Part shown: positions 24,140 through 35,560 of the stretch, in pieces
Layout of the letters: every line of letters begins with the position of its first letter
How positions within the stretch are numbered: the first letter of the stretch is position 1
Origin: Typhlomys cinereus
Taxonomy: Eukaryota; Chordata; Mammalia; Rodentia; Platacanthomyidae
Direction: 5' to 3'
Length of the DNA stretch: 64,000 bases
Assembly (NCBI GenBank): GCA_023101885.1
Contig: JALPQD010000088.1
Coordinates: forward strand, 1,399,501 to 1,463,500
Made by a program: the position numbers and the translations under genes
Notes under the pieces: model-generated
Database searches by the model: none
What the model was told of the DNA's origin: nothing
Seen by the model: only the letters and a program-made list of their open reading frames with translations

Positions 24140-24506
24140 GTTGGTCATGGTATCTCTAATTTTCTCACTAATCCATTTTTAACAAAACAGCAGTTTCATG
24201 CAAGTTTTTCATGCAATCTTCATAGCAAATGTAATGACCGTTAATGTGATAGGATTGGAACAATCCAAATATCCTATGTTATGATATCACATGTAACTAT
24301 GATGTAGTATGAGTAGCAAACAGAAAGGCATTCTATTGCTACAGCATTTATTTATATTTAGAGTCATTTACTTACATCATGATTTTAAGTTATTTTAAAA
24401 GTAGGTATTTGCTATTATAACTGTAAAACTCTTCACTTAGAATTTAGTAGACCAAGCAGACTATCAGCCAAATTGAAGAAGCTATAAATGATACCAACAA
24501 ACAATT

Positions 24507-24510
<4 letters not shown>
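24140..24510. other. Unassigned AT-rich DNA
   Basis: Nothing recognisable between the solo LTR and the microsatellite. Confidence 0.5.

Positions 24511-24555
<45 letters not shown>
24511..24555. repeat. (AC)n microsatellite
   Basis: Uninterrupted AC run of 45 bases. Unlike those at 16.9 and 19.9 kb it shows no recognisable SINE body upstream. Confidence 0.95.
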
Positions 24556-24558
<3 letters not shown>

Positions 24559-24629
24559 TTTTTGTATTTAAGAGTACATGAAACATTAAGTAGGATAGAC
24601 AACATTGTGAGTCACAGAATAATTCTCAA

Positions 24630-24740
24630 CCATGCATGGTGGTACCTGCCTATAACTGCAGTACTTGTAAGATTGTGGTAGAGAGATTATGAACTCAAGG
24701 CCAGCCTGGTCTACATTGTGAATCTCTCCTAAACAATGGC
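24630..24740 (+). mobile_element. B1-type (7SL-derived) SINE
   Basis: 'accatgcatggtggtacctg', 'cctataactgcagtacttgt' and 'gaactcaaggccagcctggt' follow the B1 consensus order on the plus strand. Its A-rich tail is degraded. It is an old copy with many substitutions. Confidence 0.6.
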
Positions 24741-26118
24741 TATTACAAAAATGATAAGAGAGAGAAGAATTTAAAAATGTTCTCACATTTTTATAAGTAT
24801 TTATACTCTTAGAAATGGTGGACATATTGTTTTAACATGTATTTGCGAAGCCAAAATCCAAACTCAGATGTGTATGACTTTAAATATTATTTTGTTACAG
24901 TAAAATAAAAGAACTATTGTACATGTGTGTGCATATATATGTATGAGAAAGAGACACAAGAGAAGAAAGAGTCAAGAGAAGAGAAAATAATGAAGAACAG
25001 AGTTGAGTTTTTACTGTCAGTTATTTCTGAAGAGGATATTCTCAGTCACATAAGAGCTGTGGTTTCTAAATCCATTTTTTTATAATTATATATGTTTTCC
25101 CAGAGATTTATAATTAAAAATATAAGAACGATAGTCTGTGTACTTGAATAATACACCAGGTATGCCATGGAATGTCAATCAAGGAATTCTACCATCACTG
25201 AGAATAGACATAAAGTCTTTGAAGAAGCATTGGCTGAAGAGTAGGGTTCTAAATGCCAATGCAGCATGCTCAAGACAATAAGAAATGTGGTAATAAATAA
25301 GAAAGAGCCTGAAATGAACCACATTAATTTTGAATGTGCAAGAAGAATGGTTAAAGGTAAAGCTACACAGATACTAGATTGCTGATTGATGAAAGACCTT
25401 AAATGCTATCTAGAGATGAGATCATTATCATATATGATAGGAGAGTCAAAATAATTGCTTTACTCAGTATTTAATATGACATTTGTGTTCTGAACAATAC
25501 CAGGAGATAATGCAGGAAATGTTTTGGAAAGTGAAGAAAAATGAGAGTCAGAGAAGGGGAGAGACAACATGGGAACTCCTGTTGTACCGACTAGTGACTA
25601 GCAAAGTCAACATCACCTGGGAGCTGCTGAGAAACAGGCTAGCCTTCCCCAGAACTTTACCATGCATATTAGTGGACTAACAATCCTATCAAAAGCAGTC
25701 ATCAGCTCAGTATTTGTGAATCAAAACTCAACATTTTTAGGCAACTTCCATGTGATGCTACTTAGGTTTTTTTGTCAATAGACTAACTATACTTCCAGAG
25801 AGAATGCCAAGGGTGTGGTCCTGAGAAAGAGCATTGGGAAAATGAGAAAAGAAAAACATAGGAAACAATATGTCAAGAAGCAGTTATCAAGTTTTGGGGT
25901 TCTACATGGAAGATGCTTAGTATGTATTCATTATTATTATTGTTTTTATTGATCATATTTTTATATATAATTTGTTCTAGATGAGACCACTAGGTGTATG
26001 CAAAATACACTGATTCAAGACTTATCTACTGATAAGGAAATTTAGGGTTGAGAGATAGATAGTTTAGTAGGTGAGGTACCATCTGATCAGTAAATTATTC
26101 TCTGATCTCCACCTGTAA
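24741..26118. other. Unassigned AT-rich DNA
   Basis: No gene. A degraded tRNA-SINE head may lie at 26050-26110 ('gagagatagatagtttagta') ahead of the TC tract, too diverged to call. Confidence 0.45.
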
Positions 26119-26120
26119 AC

Positions 26121-26160
26121 CCTCTCTCTCTCTCTCTCTCTCTCCTCTCTCCTTTCTTTC
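26121..26160. repeat. (CT)n microsatellite
   Basis: CT dinucleotides, pure to 26144 and imperfect to 26160. Confidence 0.9.
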
Positions 26161-26179
26161 AAACAAATAATAAATAAAT

Positions 26180-27527
26180 AAAATATAGGTTATTACTGAA
26201 GGTCTTCATAGCACAAAAATTGGTAAGGAGCAGAAATGACTAATATCTTCAATTTCACACTCCAAAATGAGTCTCTATTAATCGTTTGGCCATATTAATT
26301 GCATCTCTATTTAACAGACTCCTATAAACTACACAAAGGAATATGAACTTGAATTGACTAGCAATCAAATATTGTTTAGGTTTAGAAATCTGCAAGAGTA
26401 AAAAGCAAGTCGTATCACACTATATGCACTAGCTATCAAACCATGTTTGGTTTTGCTTTTCTGCAATGCCTCCTTTTCCCTGAAAGAGTCTGTTATCTTG
26501 TGCTACAGCCAAAGAAATGATATAGTAACTCAGATGTGTGTCTGATGCCATCCAGAAAACAAGAATCCATCGTTCTCACTGGGCCAGTACAGAAGACATC
26601 ATAATGCAGCTGCTCCAAAGGTGTCCTGAACACTGCTGATCTGTTGAGCTGCAGCCTCTCAGCAGCACAGTCTGGGGATGCTTCTGGAAGGCAGGATGTG
26701 TCACTGAGCTTAGTTGCTCTGAGTTTTGTAAAACAAATAAACAGAAAAATATGCACAGTTACAGCCTTGCTCATCTATTTTATGACTTAAAAAGAAGCTA
26801 CTTTTCTATTCCCAAAAATATTCCTTTCTTCTTTCCTCTCCTTTAAAGTATCTGAGCAAAAGACAATGTGTTCATGTCCTCAAGTGGTAGAACTTTAGCA
26901 TCACTTTTCTTGCACCTTGATCATTGCATAAATTCCAGCTAAAAGTGAAAAACAATAAAGAAAGTTCCCATTATCATTTTGCTTTCTTGACCAGTTCTTT
27001 CCTAGCTGAAAAGTTTTGTACTTGAATAACTGTAGTGTGTGGGGATATGGCAGAAATTGGGCAGGAATGCCAGACCCAAATCAGTAGTTGCAGATCTTTC
27101 TCTTAATGCCTTAAACTCTTAGGAAGGTCATCTCTGATCTACTCAATTTCAAATGTCCCCACACTTCATAGTCTAGCTTTTTCCCTACTTATTTTCCTTC
27201 TAGTATTTATCTTCTGTGATTTAAAAAATATTTAATATTTTAAAAAATACTTAATATGTTTTAGACCGGACATCCCAATCATAGTATTTAATTTCTGTGA
27301 TAACAAGAAATATTATCTATAATTTTAAGTACACACATTGTTTAAATCAAAACTTGAAGACGTTAAGATAGTATAAATATTTGCTGAATAACCAAATCTA
27401 AATTTTCATCAATTAAAACAGTGATGTAACAATTTCATTGTGATACAGTAATATCATATTTACACATTCATAAGTAGGTGCAATTGTTTAGGTTTTAGTA
27501 GACTTCTACAATTAGAAACTAAAATTC
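26180..27527. other. Unassigned DNA left of the large L1
   Basis: No repeat is recognised. The segment 26490-26780 is less AT-rich and holds an antisense open frame of 93 codons (26774-26493) with a hydrophobic N-terminus (HIFLFICF) and six Cys. There is no homology I recognise and no Kozak or splice support, so I do not call it a gene. Confidence 0.4.
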
Positions 27528-27559
27528 TTTTTTTTTTCCTTTTTTTTATTAATACATTT

Positions 27560-28221
27560 TTTATTATTATTTCAGCTCATACAAACTTAATAGGTACACC
27601 AGTTCCCTCCCTCCCTCCTCCTCCCCCCAAACCCCCTGATCTCCCTCCTCTCACCCCTGCTGCCCCATCCCCCCGTGCCTCCCGCCCCAATTCCCAGAGT
27701 CCTTTCTTGTGCATGCCTGACTCTCCTCTGGGCCCTCCTCTCCGATGATGTACAAGGACCCAGTGGCATTTCCCTGAACCTTTTCCTGTGTTCCCCTTAA
27801 GCATAGGAACACTACTGTGGCTGTCAATCCCTTGCCTCCAAGGATCTTGGTGCCTTTAGCAGATGCTAGACTTTGTGAGGTCAATAGTATGTTGGACATT
27901 GCGCCGGGCATACAATGTCCAATTATGATTGCTTCAGCCCTAACTTGTGTGGAGTATCTTGCAAATCATTGCTCCTCCCATCCTTTTGCTCTTACACTCT
28001 TACCGCCCCCTCTTCTGCAAATGTCCCTGAGCTTCAGGATGGGGAGAGATTAGTCTGGCCTAGTTCTAGGTGGTTGATATAGAGTCTCTGATGCTCTGGA
28101 TAGTGGTTCGTTGATTTTCTTTTGCAGTTTTGTTGCTCCTGTAATGCACTTCACTCCATCGTGATGGGCACTGTATGTCACCCCCTATGAGTGTCTCAAG
28201 ATGGGCTGGGTGGGTTTGGTA
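27560..28221 (-). other. L1 3' UTR with G-rich polypurine tract
   Basis: Read on the minus strand, the tract complementary to 27601-27680 contains several runs of three or more G within an almost pure purine segment. Such tracts are a conserved feature of mammalian L1 3' UTRs and can form G-quadruplexes. The two plus-strand L1 3' ends (15250-15350, 20555-20650) keep the tract. Confidence 0.75.
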
Positions 28222-31200
28222 TTAGGAGCCACCTATTAGGGAGTACATATGGCGCTTAATTTTCTGGGTCTGATATACTTCACTTAATATAATTGTTTCT
28301 AATGACATCCATTTCCGGGCAAATTCCAGTAATTCATCATTTTTGATCGATGAGTAGTACTCCATTGTATAGATGTGCCACAGTTTCCTTATCCACTCGT
28401 CAACTGTTGGACATTTGGGTTGATTCCATGTCTTTGCTATTGTAAACAGTGCTGCTATGAACATGGTCGTGCTTGTGCTATCGAGATGAACCTCTGCTGT
28501 ATGGGGGGGTTATACCCAAAAGTGGAATCGCAGGGTCATATGGCATTTCAATCTTTAATTTCTTTAAGAATCTCCAGACAGCTCACCAGAGTGGCTGTAT
28601 GAGCCTGCACTCCCACCAGCAATGTAAGAGAGTTCCCCTCTCTCCACATCCTCTCCGGCATTTGTTGTTGTTTGCATTGTGGATTTTTGCCATCCTGACC
28701 GGGGTGAGATGATATCTCAGGGAAGTTTTGATTTGCATTTCCCTGATGGCTAAAGAAGTGGAGCATTTTTTAAGATATTTGTTAGACATTTTAATTTCAT
28801 CCCTGGTAAAATTTCTTTTAAGTTCCAGGGCCCATATTTTAATTGGGCAATTAGTTTCCTTGGTGTTTAGTTTTCTAAGTTCTTTGTGCACTCTGGACAG
28901 TAGAGCTCTATCAGATATGTGGTTAGTGAAGATTTTCTCCCATTCTGTGGGTTGCCTTTGAGCTCATGTTACAATCTCTTTATCTGAACAGAAGCTCTTT
29001 AATTTCACAAGATCCCAACTGTTGAGAGTTGGTAGCAGTGACTGTGCCATTGGATGTCTGTTTAGGAAATGTTGGCCTAGCCCAATCAGCTCGAGGGAGT
29101 TCCCTATCCTTTCAACTATGGTTTTTATAGTCTCTGGCCTTATATCAAGGTCCTAGATGCATTTGGAATTAAGTCTTGTACAGGTATGGGTCCAGCTTTA
29201 ATCTTCTGCATGTGGAGATCCAGTTTTGCCAGCACCATTTGTTGAAGATGCTGTTCTTTTTCCATTGGATTCTTTGGAAAGACCAAATGGCTGTAATTTT
29301 GTGGGCTTATATCTGGGTCTTCAATCCTTATCCATTGATCTGTGTGTCTATTTTGGAGCCAGTACCAGGCTGTTTTTATAACTATGGATTTGTAATATAG
29401 ACTAAGGTTCGGTATGGTAATACCTCCAGCAGTGTTTTTGTTACTCAGGATTGTCTTTGCTATCCTGGGTCTTTTGTGCCTCCATATGAATTTTGAGATT
29501 GTTTGGTCAACTTCTTTAAAGAATTGCTTTGGGATTTTAATTGGTATAGCATTGAATTTATATATTGCCTTTGGTAGGATGGTCATTTTTACGATGCTGA
29601 TTCTGCCAATCCAGGAACATGGGAGGTCTTTCCACCTTCTGGTGTCTTCTGCAATTTCTTTCTTTAAGGTTTTAAAGTTTTCATTGTAAAGGTTTTTTAC
29701 CTCCTTGGTTAGGTTTATACCAAGGAATTTCATTTTTTTAGGGGCTATAGTGAACGGGATGGTTTCTCTCAAGGCGTTTTCACTTCTTTTATTCTGGGCA
29801 TATAGGAAGGCCTCTGATTTTTGCACATTTATTTTGTATCCTGCCACCCTGCTGAACTTCTCAAATAGTTCCAGGAGCTTCCTGGTGGAGTTTTTGGGAT
29901 CACTCAGGTATAAGATCATGTCATCTGCAAATAGGGATAGCTTGACTTCTTCCTTGCCAATTTGAATCCCTCTTATGTCCCTTTCTTGTCTTATGGCTTC
30001 GGCTAAGACTTCAAGTACAATATTGAAAAGAAGTGGTGACAGTGGAAAGCCTTGTCTAGTTTCTGATCAAGTGGGAATGCTTCCAATTGTTCCCCATTGA
30101 GCATAATCCTTGCTGTGGGCTTGTTGTATACAGCTTTTATTATATTGATAAAGGTTCCTTCCATTCCTACTGTCTTTAGCGTTTTGATCATAAAAGGCTG
30201 TTGGATCTTGTCAAAAGCTTTTTCTGCATCTATCGAGAGTATCATGTGGTCTTGGACTTTGGACTGGTTTACATGATGAATTACATTTATTGATTTGAGG
30301 ATGTTGAACCATCCTTGTGTGCCGGGGATGAAGCCTACTTGGTCCCCGTGAATAATCTTTTTAATATGTTTCTGAATCTGATTTGCTAAGACTTTGTTGA
30401 GAATCTTTGCGTCTGTGTTCATCAGAGAGATCGGCCTATAGTTTTTTCTTTTTTAAGTGAGTCTTTATTAGGTTTTGGGATTAAGATGATATTAGCTTCA
30501 TAGAGGGAATTTGGTAGAATTCCTTCCTTTGCTATTTGATGGAACAGTTTAAGGAGTATTGGTATTATTAACTCCTTAAATGTCTGGTAGAACTCTGTGC
30601 TGAATCCATCTGATTCAGGACATTTTTTGGTGGGAAGATTTGAGATTACTTCTTCAATTTCCTTATATGTTATAGGACTATTTAAATAATTCACAACTTC
30701 CTGATTCAATTTAGGTAAGTTGTGTTTACTTAGAAATTCAAGCATCTCTTTTGTGTTGTCAAACTTCACAGAGTATAAGTTTTTGAAATATGATGTTATA
30801 ATTCTCTGGATTTCTTGGGTATCAGTAGTGATAACTCCATGTTCATTTCTGATTTTGTTAATTTGGGTTTTCTCTCCCCTGCTTTTGGTTAATTTAGCTA
30901 GGGGTGTATCAATCTTATTGGTTTTTTCAAAGAATCCGCTTTTTGACTGGTTGATTTTTTTCTATCGTTTTCTTAATCTCGATTTCAGATATTTCTCCCC
31001 TTATTTTGCTAATCTCCTCTCTTCTGCTACTTTTGCTCTAAGTTTCTCTAAAGATTTAAGCTGAATTGTTAAGTTGTTTATTTCTGATGTCTCCATTTTT
31101 TTGATGTAGGCATTAAGAGCTATGAACTTACCTCTTAGAACAGCTTTCATTGTGTCCCAAAGATTTTGGTAAGTTGTATTTTTAGTTATCATTCACTTTC

Positions 31201-32021
31201 AGGAAATCTTGAATTTCCTTTTTAATTTCTTCCTGAATCCAGTTCTCATTCAGTATCATATTGTTAAGTTTCTAGGAGTTAGTGTATTTTCTCTTGTTTG
31301 ATGTGTTGTGGATGTCCAGCTTTAGGCCGTGGTGGTCTGATAGGGCACAGGTTAGAATTTCAAGTTTTTTGTATATGTGTAGATTCGTTTTGTGGCCCAA
31401 TGTGTGATCTATTTTGGAGAAAATTCCGTGTGCTGCTGAGAAAAATGTGTATTCTTTGCTACGTGGGTGAAAAGTTCGATAGAGATCTGTAAGGTCCATT
31501 TCTTTCAGGGTTTGATTAAGTTCCAAAGTGTCTCTGTTAAGCTTTTGACCTGTTGATCTATCCCATGTTGAGAGGGCGGTGTTGAAGTCCCCAAGAATTA
31601 TCGTTTGGGGGTTGATTTTTTGCTTTAGACGCTGTAGGGTTTTCTTAATGAATGTGGAGGGGCCCGTATTGGGTGCATATATGTTCAGTATTGTGAAGTC
31701 TTCCTGGTGAATTGTACCTGTGACTAAAATGTAGTATCCATCTGTGTCTCTTATAATTTTCTTTGGTTTGAAGTCCACTTTGTCTGATAGCATAATGGCT
31801 ACCCCTGCCTGTTTTCTGCTTCCATTTGCTTGTAGAATTGTTGACCAGCCTTTTATTTTTAGAGCGTGCCTATCTTTTGTGGTGAGATGGGTTTCCTGCA
31901 GGCAACAGATTGATGGATTGTGATTTTTAATCCAAGTTTGTTATCTGCGTCTCTTGATCGGTGAATTAAGTCCATTAACATTTAGTGTTATAATGGAGAA
32001 ACTATTGTTAATTCCAGACAT
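28222..32021 (-). pseudogene. L1 ORF2 (endonuclease/reverse transcriptase), disrupted
   Basis: The frame opens at 32021 (MSGIN..., then LNVNGLNSPIKR as in other L1 ORF2 proteins) and meets a stop at 31943-31941. The same frame then carries the rest of the apurinic endonuclease domain: GDFN, SKIDHTLGHK and SDHHGLKLD between 31793 and 31272. The reverse transcriptase is spread over three frames. The fingers region lies near 30769-30422. Motif [12 protein letters not shown], is in the 30422-30003 frame. Motif C, FADD, is at 29931-29920 and continues as a 259-codon frame to 29140. The C-terminal part, including KLWHIYTMEYYSSIKNDE, ends at 28222. The overall span of 3.8 kb (~1,266 codons) equals intact L1 ORF2. 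The catalytic motifs are legible, but at least five frame changes or stops make it a dead copy. Confidence 0.92.
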
Positions 32022-32071
32022 TTATTGTGTTTAGTAGTTTTTATAAGTATATTGCTTCGCTTTTAATGGTG

Positions 32072-33136
32072 TTATATTTGCCTTCTGTTCTCCTGGATAT
32101 GCCTGTTTTTTTCTTCATGCTTGAGTATCATTTCTAGCATTTTTTGAAGGCCTGGTTTGGTGGACATGTATCCCTTCAAGTTGTCTTTGTGCTCTAAAGT
32201 TTTTCTTTCTCCCTCGATCATGACTGATAGTTTTGCAGGGTAAATCAGCCTGGGTTGACATTTTTCCTCATTCAATACTTGAAGTATGTCCCTCCAAGCT
32301 CTTCTTGCTTTTACTGTTTCGACTGAGAAGTCATTTGTTATTTTAACAGGTTTACCTTTAAAAGTGACTTGTTTTTTCTCCCTTGAAGCTCTCAGTACCA
32401 TTTCTTTATCTTGAATGTGGAGTGTTTTAACTATTATTTGCCGTGGCGAGTTTCTATTTTGGTCATATCTATTTGGGGTGCAGAATGCCTCTTGTATATG
32501 GATGGGCCTCTCTTTTTTTAGATGAGGAAAGCTTTCCTTGATGATAGTTTGAAAAATTTCCTTAGGTGTGGAATTTTGGGATTCTTGCTCTGGTATTCCA
32601 TGAATATGCATGTTAGGCTTCTTCAGGGTGTCCCATATCTCTTGAATACTTCTGTCGAATATCTTTTTGACTTTAACAACCTCTTCCATTGAGCTGGTTA
32701 TACTCCCACTTTGTCTTCAAGGTCTGAAATTCTATTTTCTGCTTTGTTAGTTCTGCTGATAAGACTCTCTGTTGAGTTCTGGGTTGAGGATAACTTGTAT
32801 TTTAGTTCAGTTTTAAACTCTGCTTGAGTCTGTTTTATCTACTCTATGCCTGTTTTTTTTTCTTGAACTGTTTTTCTCAACTCCTCCAAGTGTCTGTTGT
32901 TTTTCTCTTCAAAGTCATTGATGCGTTTATTTAATTCCTCCCGGATTTCCTCTTTTATAGTATTGAACATGATAATGATCATGTTTTGAAAGTTGCTATC
33001 CCTGGTCAGGCTTATCTTGGCTATTTTCTGTAGGTTTGTTCTGGTTGGAGTGTATCATTATGGCATTAATTTCTTCAGTGGGAGATTTGTTTTCTTGGGT
33101 GTTGTTTCTTATGGATTTGCCCTTTGACTTGGGCAT
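32072..33136 (-). pseudogene. L1 ORF1 (RNA-binding chaperone), disrupted
   Basis: The C-terminal 205 codons (32689-32072) are open. They hold the RRM and C-terminal domain signatures of L1 ORF1p: HGIPEQESQN, RYDQNRNSPRQIIVK, LRASREKKQVTFKG and the conserved ARRAWRDILQVL. The N-terminal part, from an ATG at 33136 (MPKSKGKS...), covers the disordered tail and coiled coil. It is interrupted by in-frame stops and at least one frameshift between 33050 and 32700. The total span of ~355 codons is normal for the family. ORF1p forms trimers that coat L1 RNA in the cytoplasm; this copy cannot make a complete one. Confidence 0.88.
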
Positions 33137-33198
33137 TGTTGTTTTAACTCTTAAGACCTTCTTTCAATTTCTGTGCATTTTTCACTGAACTGAATTAG

Positions 33199-33567
33199 TT
33201 GGCCTGGAGCAGCTCCTGCTCTAGCTGGTTGGTGGGAGGAGCTAGGACCAGTGGGCTGCCTGGGGTTTGGGGGTGGGCGAGGGAGCTTATTTGGGTCGCC
33301 CTGAGTCCCGGCTGGACTGCGCAGGTCTTGGGCGGGTGGGGAAATGGAGGAGTTGGGGATGGCTGGGCGCTATTTAATCTGGGGAGCTGGGGCGTGTCCG
33401 GGGGGAGGGATCCTCCCTGGCCCAGCCCAGCACTGGCTCCAGCTGGCTGGTGGGAGGAGCTGGGTCCCCTAGGGCTGCCTGGGCTTAGGGGCTGGGCCGG
33501 GAGAGCTTACCTAGGTCTTCGTGAGTCCAGGCTGGACTGCACGTGTCCTAGGTAGGTGGGGTAAAGG
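33199..33567 (-). promoter_or_regulatory. L1 5' UTR/promoter with ~218 bp tandem monomers
   Basis: This is the most GC- and CpG-rich segment of the window. Two tandem units can be aligned. 'agctgg' plus 'ggtgggaggagct' occur at 33223-33243 and again at 33441-33461, and 'gctggactgc' at 33311-33320 and 33531-33540, giving a period of 218-220 bp. The outer unit is incomplete. Tandem promoter monomers are known in mouse L1 (A, F and Tf types). The sequence here is not one I recognise. Confidence 0.8.
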
Positions 33568-34090
33568 GCTTCTGTGGTAAATCTTATCACTTTCTAGAGT
33601 TGATTTATTTCATCTGAAACCCTCTGATTAGCTCTGAGAAACTATTTTTTTTGTAATGTATTTGTATAACTTTAAGTGTTAAGATTTAAAAGAGAATGTG
33701 CTTCCTTTACAGTAAGAGATTGCTTAGTTATCAAAAGCAAAAATATCCAATAGTTTTTCACATCAATTTTGTTGTTGAATTAATAATAAAATTCTTAATG
33801 TATTTTTCTTTATGCTGGTAGAAACTGAAAAACAGCAACAACAATGTATTATAGCATCAAGACAACAGGAGATACCCCATTTTTATGAACAGACGACTTA
33901 AAGAATAAAATAGGTTACAAATTTTCAAAATTATGATATATCGTAATTTAACAAATAAATCTATAATCCATTAATGACTCAGAACCAATCACAACATTTA
34001 AAGAAGATCCACTAAACAAATAAAACACATAAAAGTTAGAAGTGTGAAATTTACCAGTATTACTTTCATATTTTAGAAACAAAGTACTTG
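33568..34090. other. Unassigned AT-rich DNA
   Basis: No gene or recognised repeat right of the L1. Confidence 0.5.
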
Positions 34091-34375
34091 GCCTGGAGAG
34101 ATGGTCAGGTGTTAAGACATCACCTCACAAACAGGTCTTGAGTTCAGATTCTAAGTCCCATGTGAAAATGCCAGGGAGAAATGTTGGTGGTATGCACTTC
34201 ACGCATGCACTTCAGACCCTGGTGGGTGGAGCCTGGGAAATCCCAGAGCAAAGCAAAAGGTAGTAGAAGCCCTTGGACCCTTGGTCCTTTACAGGGACAC
34301 AAGGCACTGTCTGATACACACACACAAACACCACACATGCACACACACACATGTGTGCAAATATATAAATTAAAA
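34091..34375 (+). mobile_element. Dip-like tRNA-derived SINE, older subfamily
   Basis: The head is 'ggcctggagagatggtcagg', with a B-box 'ggtcttgagttcagattct' (34134-34152). The body is 'gtgaaaatgccagggagaaa', 'gtgggtggagcctgggaaat' and 'ccagagcaaagcaaaaggta'. The CA-rich tail runs 34315-34352, followed by 'aatatataaattaaaaaat'. It is intermediate between the two subfamilies: it keeps 'ggtggagcctg..aatccc' of the young one and 'ccagagcaaagca' of the old one. Confidence 0.7.
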
Positions 34376-34673
34376 AATACTCATCCTTCTGGAAGAAATA
34401 TCAGGCTTGTACATTAGAAAAGTTGCTATGATGTATAGGGAATTGACTGATGAATGCAGAATCAATAGTGCTATCAAAGAATCTACCTGATTTATTTACA
34501 ATCAACATGGGAAAACTGTTTTGATATTATGACTCAGCATTTGTTAAGATGTAAGCTGCTCACAAAATGATTTCATGCAGGAATGTACATGCTTATGCGG
34601 CAGAAGTGGCCTAAAAGAGAAAATGTGGGTTTCAGTTTGCCCAAGAATGTGTTTCAAATGAGCCAAGTGATTT

Positions 34674-34782
34674 CGCTCTCTCTCTCTGTAACTCTGTCTC
34701 TCCCTCTGCAACTCTGTTTTTCTTGTTTTGTGCAAATATTGTCTCTAACTCTGTTTTGCTTGTTTTTTGCAAATATTGTCAC
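34674..34782. repeat. Short tandem duplication (37 bp unit) after a CT tract
   Basis: A (CT)n-like tract at 34675-34687 precedes two copies of a unit beginning 'aactctgtttt' at 34710 and 34747, each including 'gcaaatattgtc'. The copies are near identical. Confidence 0.85.
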
Positions 34783-35464
34783 AGAATATGAACAGTATGA
34801 TCAACTATGATTGTACAAAGTATCAGTGTCACCGGAAAAATATGTAATAGGATAAGTCAAGCCATTTTCCTAAAACTTGCTTAGGATGGATTTAAACACC
34901 AAGAAAGTTGGAGAGACTCAACTACAGCTCAATGTCAGAACTCAGAATGACACAGTGTTCTATCTGGAGAATGTCCTTTCTTAGAAATACATTTATCTCC
35001 CCAAGAGCATCTCTTATCTATCACAGTCTCACATCATGATTAAGTCACTGGCTGAAGTGTGTTAGCAGATGACATGGACATGATTCTAATGTAGACAATG
35101 ACAATCATAATCAGATTGAAGTAGATTCCTCCTGGTTCTGGAATAAGACATATATTTCAAAAACTATCTCAGGGCTTACTCCTGTAGCAATTGATCTTAT
35201 AAGCAAAGGAAATTTTCTTTCTTGATTGATACAATTACTTACCCCCCCATCCTCCATTCACATTGGCTGACACATACCTCTTCCAGAACAGCAATTTGGT
35301 GCATTTTTACTCTTTATGTAAAATTTGAATAACTCCTGATCCTCTGAGAAGTCTTCCTTGATTGGACTATCTAGAGCAAGGTAAAACTGCTTGTTCTCCA
35401 ATCTCTACATCTTGCATCTTTCTTTTTAATGTCCTATCTATCAGTAAAACATAACGTTTTAGAT

Positions 35465-35560
35465 GAATGAGTTATAACTTGATGGTAGAACACTTGTCTA
35501 GTATGTGCAAGTTCCAGTGTTTCCCTAGGATTTACTGAAAAATAAAGAATATAAATATTT
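35465..35560 (+). mobile_element. ID-type (tRNA-Ala-related) SINE fragment
   Basis: 'tgatggtagaacacttgtct', 'agtatgtgcaagttccagtg' and an A-rich tail match the ID element order (A box, loop, B box, poly(A)). Old copy. Confidence 0.5.

Larger units (their letters stand above)
27528..33567 (-). mobile_element. Near full-length L1 retrotransposon, inactive
   Basis: About 6.0 kb on the minus strand, with all L1 parts in order. A 5' UTR with GC-rich tandem units spans 33567-33199, ORF1 33136-32072, a ~50 bp intergenic gap, ORF2 32021-28222, and a 3' UTR with G-rich polypurine tract 28221-27560. The A-tail is seen as T-runs at 27529-27548. Both ORFs are broken by stops and frameshifts, so it cannot move by itself. 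I found no convincing target duplication around the ends, so the exact left border in the T-rich tract is uncertain. The length matches that of autonomous mammalian L1s. It is the reference for the truncated L1s at 14.7, 20.3 and 47.8 kb. Confidence 0.92.

Noticed and set aside
27505..27527. Target-site duplication for the large L1
   Set aside because: Comparison of 'ttctacaattagaaactaaa' with the right flank ('gggcttctgtggtaaatc') gave only 5-6 base matches, not above chance.
29414..29689. Plus-strand open frames across 29.1-31.1 kb as membrane proteins
   Set aside because: They are antisense shadows of the L1 ORF2 on the minus strand; the hydrophobic look comes from reading the A-rich L1 coding strand backwards.
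33199..33555. 118-codon plus-strand frame rich in Trp and Gly
   Set aside because: It is antisense to the GC-rich L1 5' UTR monomers. Its internal peptide repetition (SSSWLVGGARTSG / PAGWWEELGPLG) only reflects the ~218 bp tandem repeat.
27528..33567. Autonomous, currently active L1
   Set aside because: The length and order are complete, but ORF1 has N-terminal stops and ORF2 has an early stop and several frameshifts.
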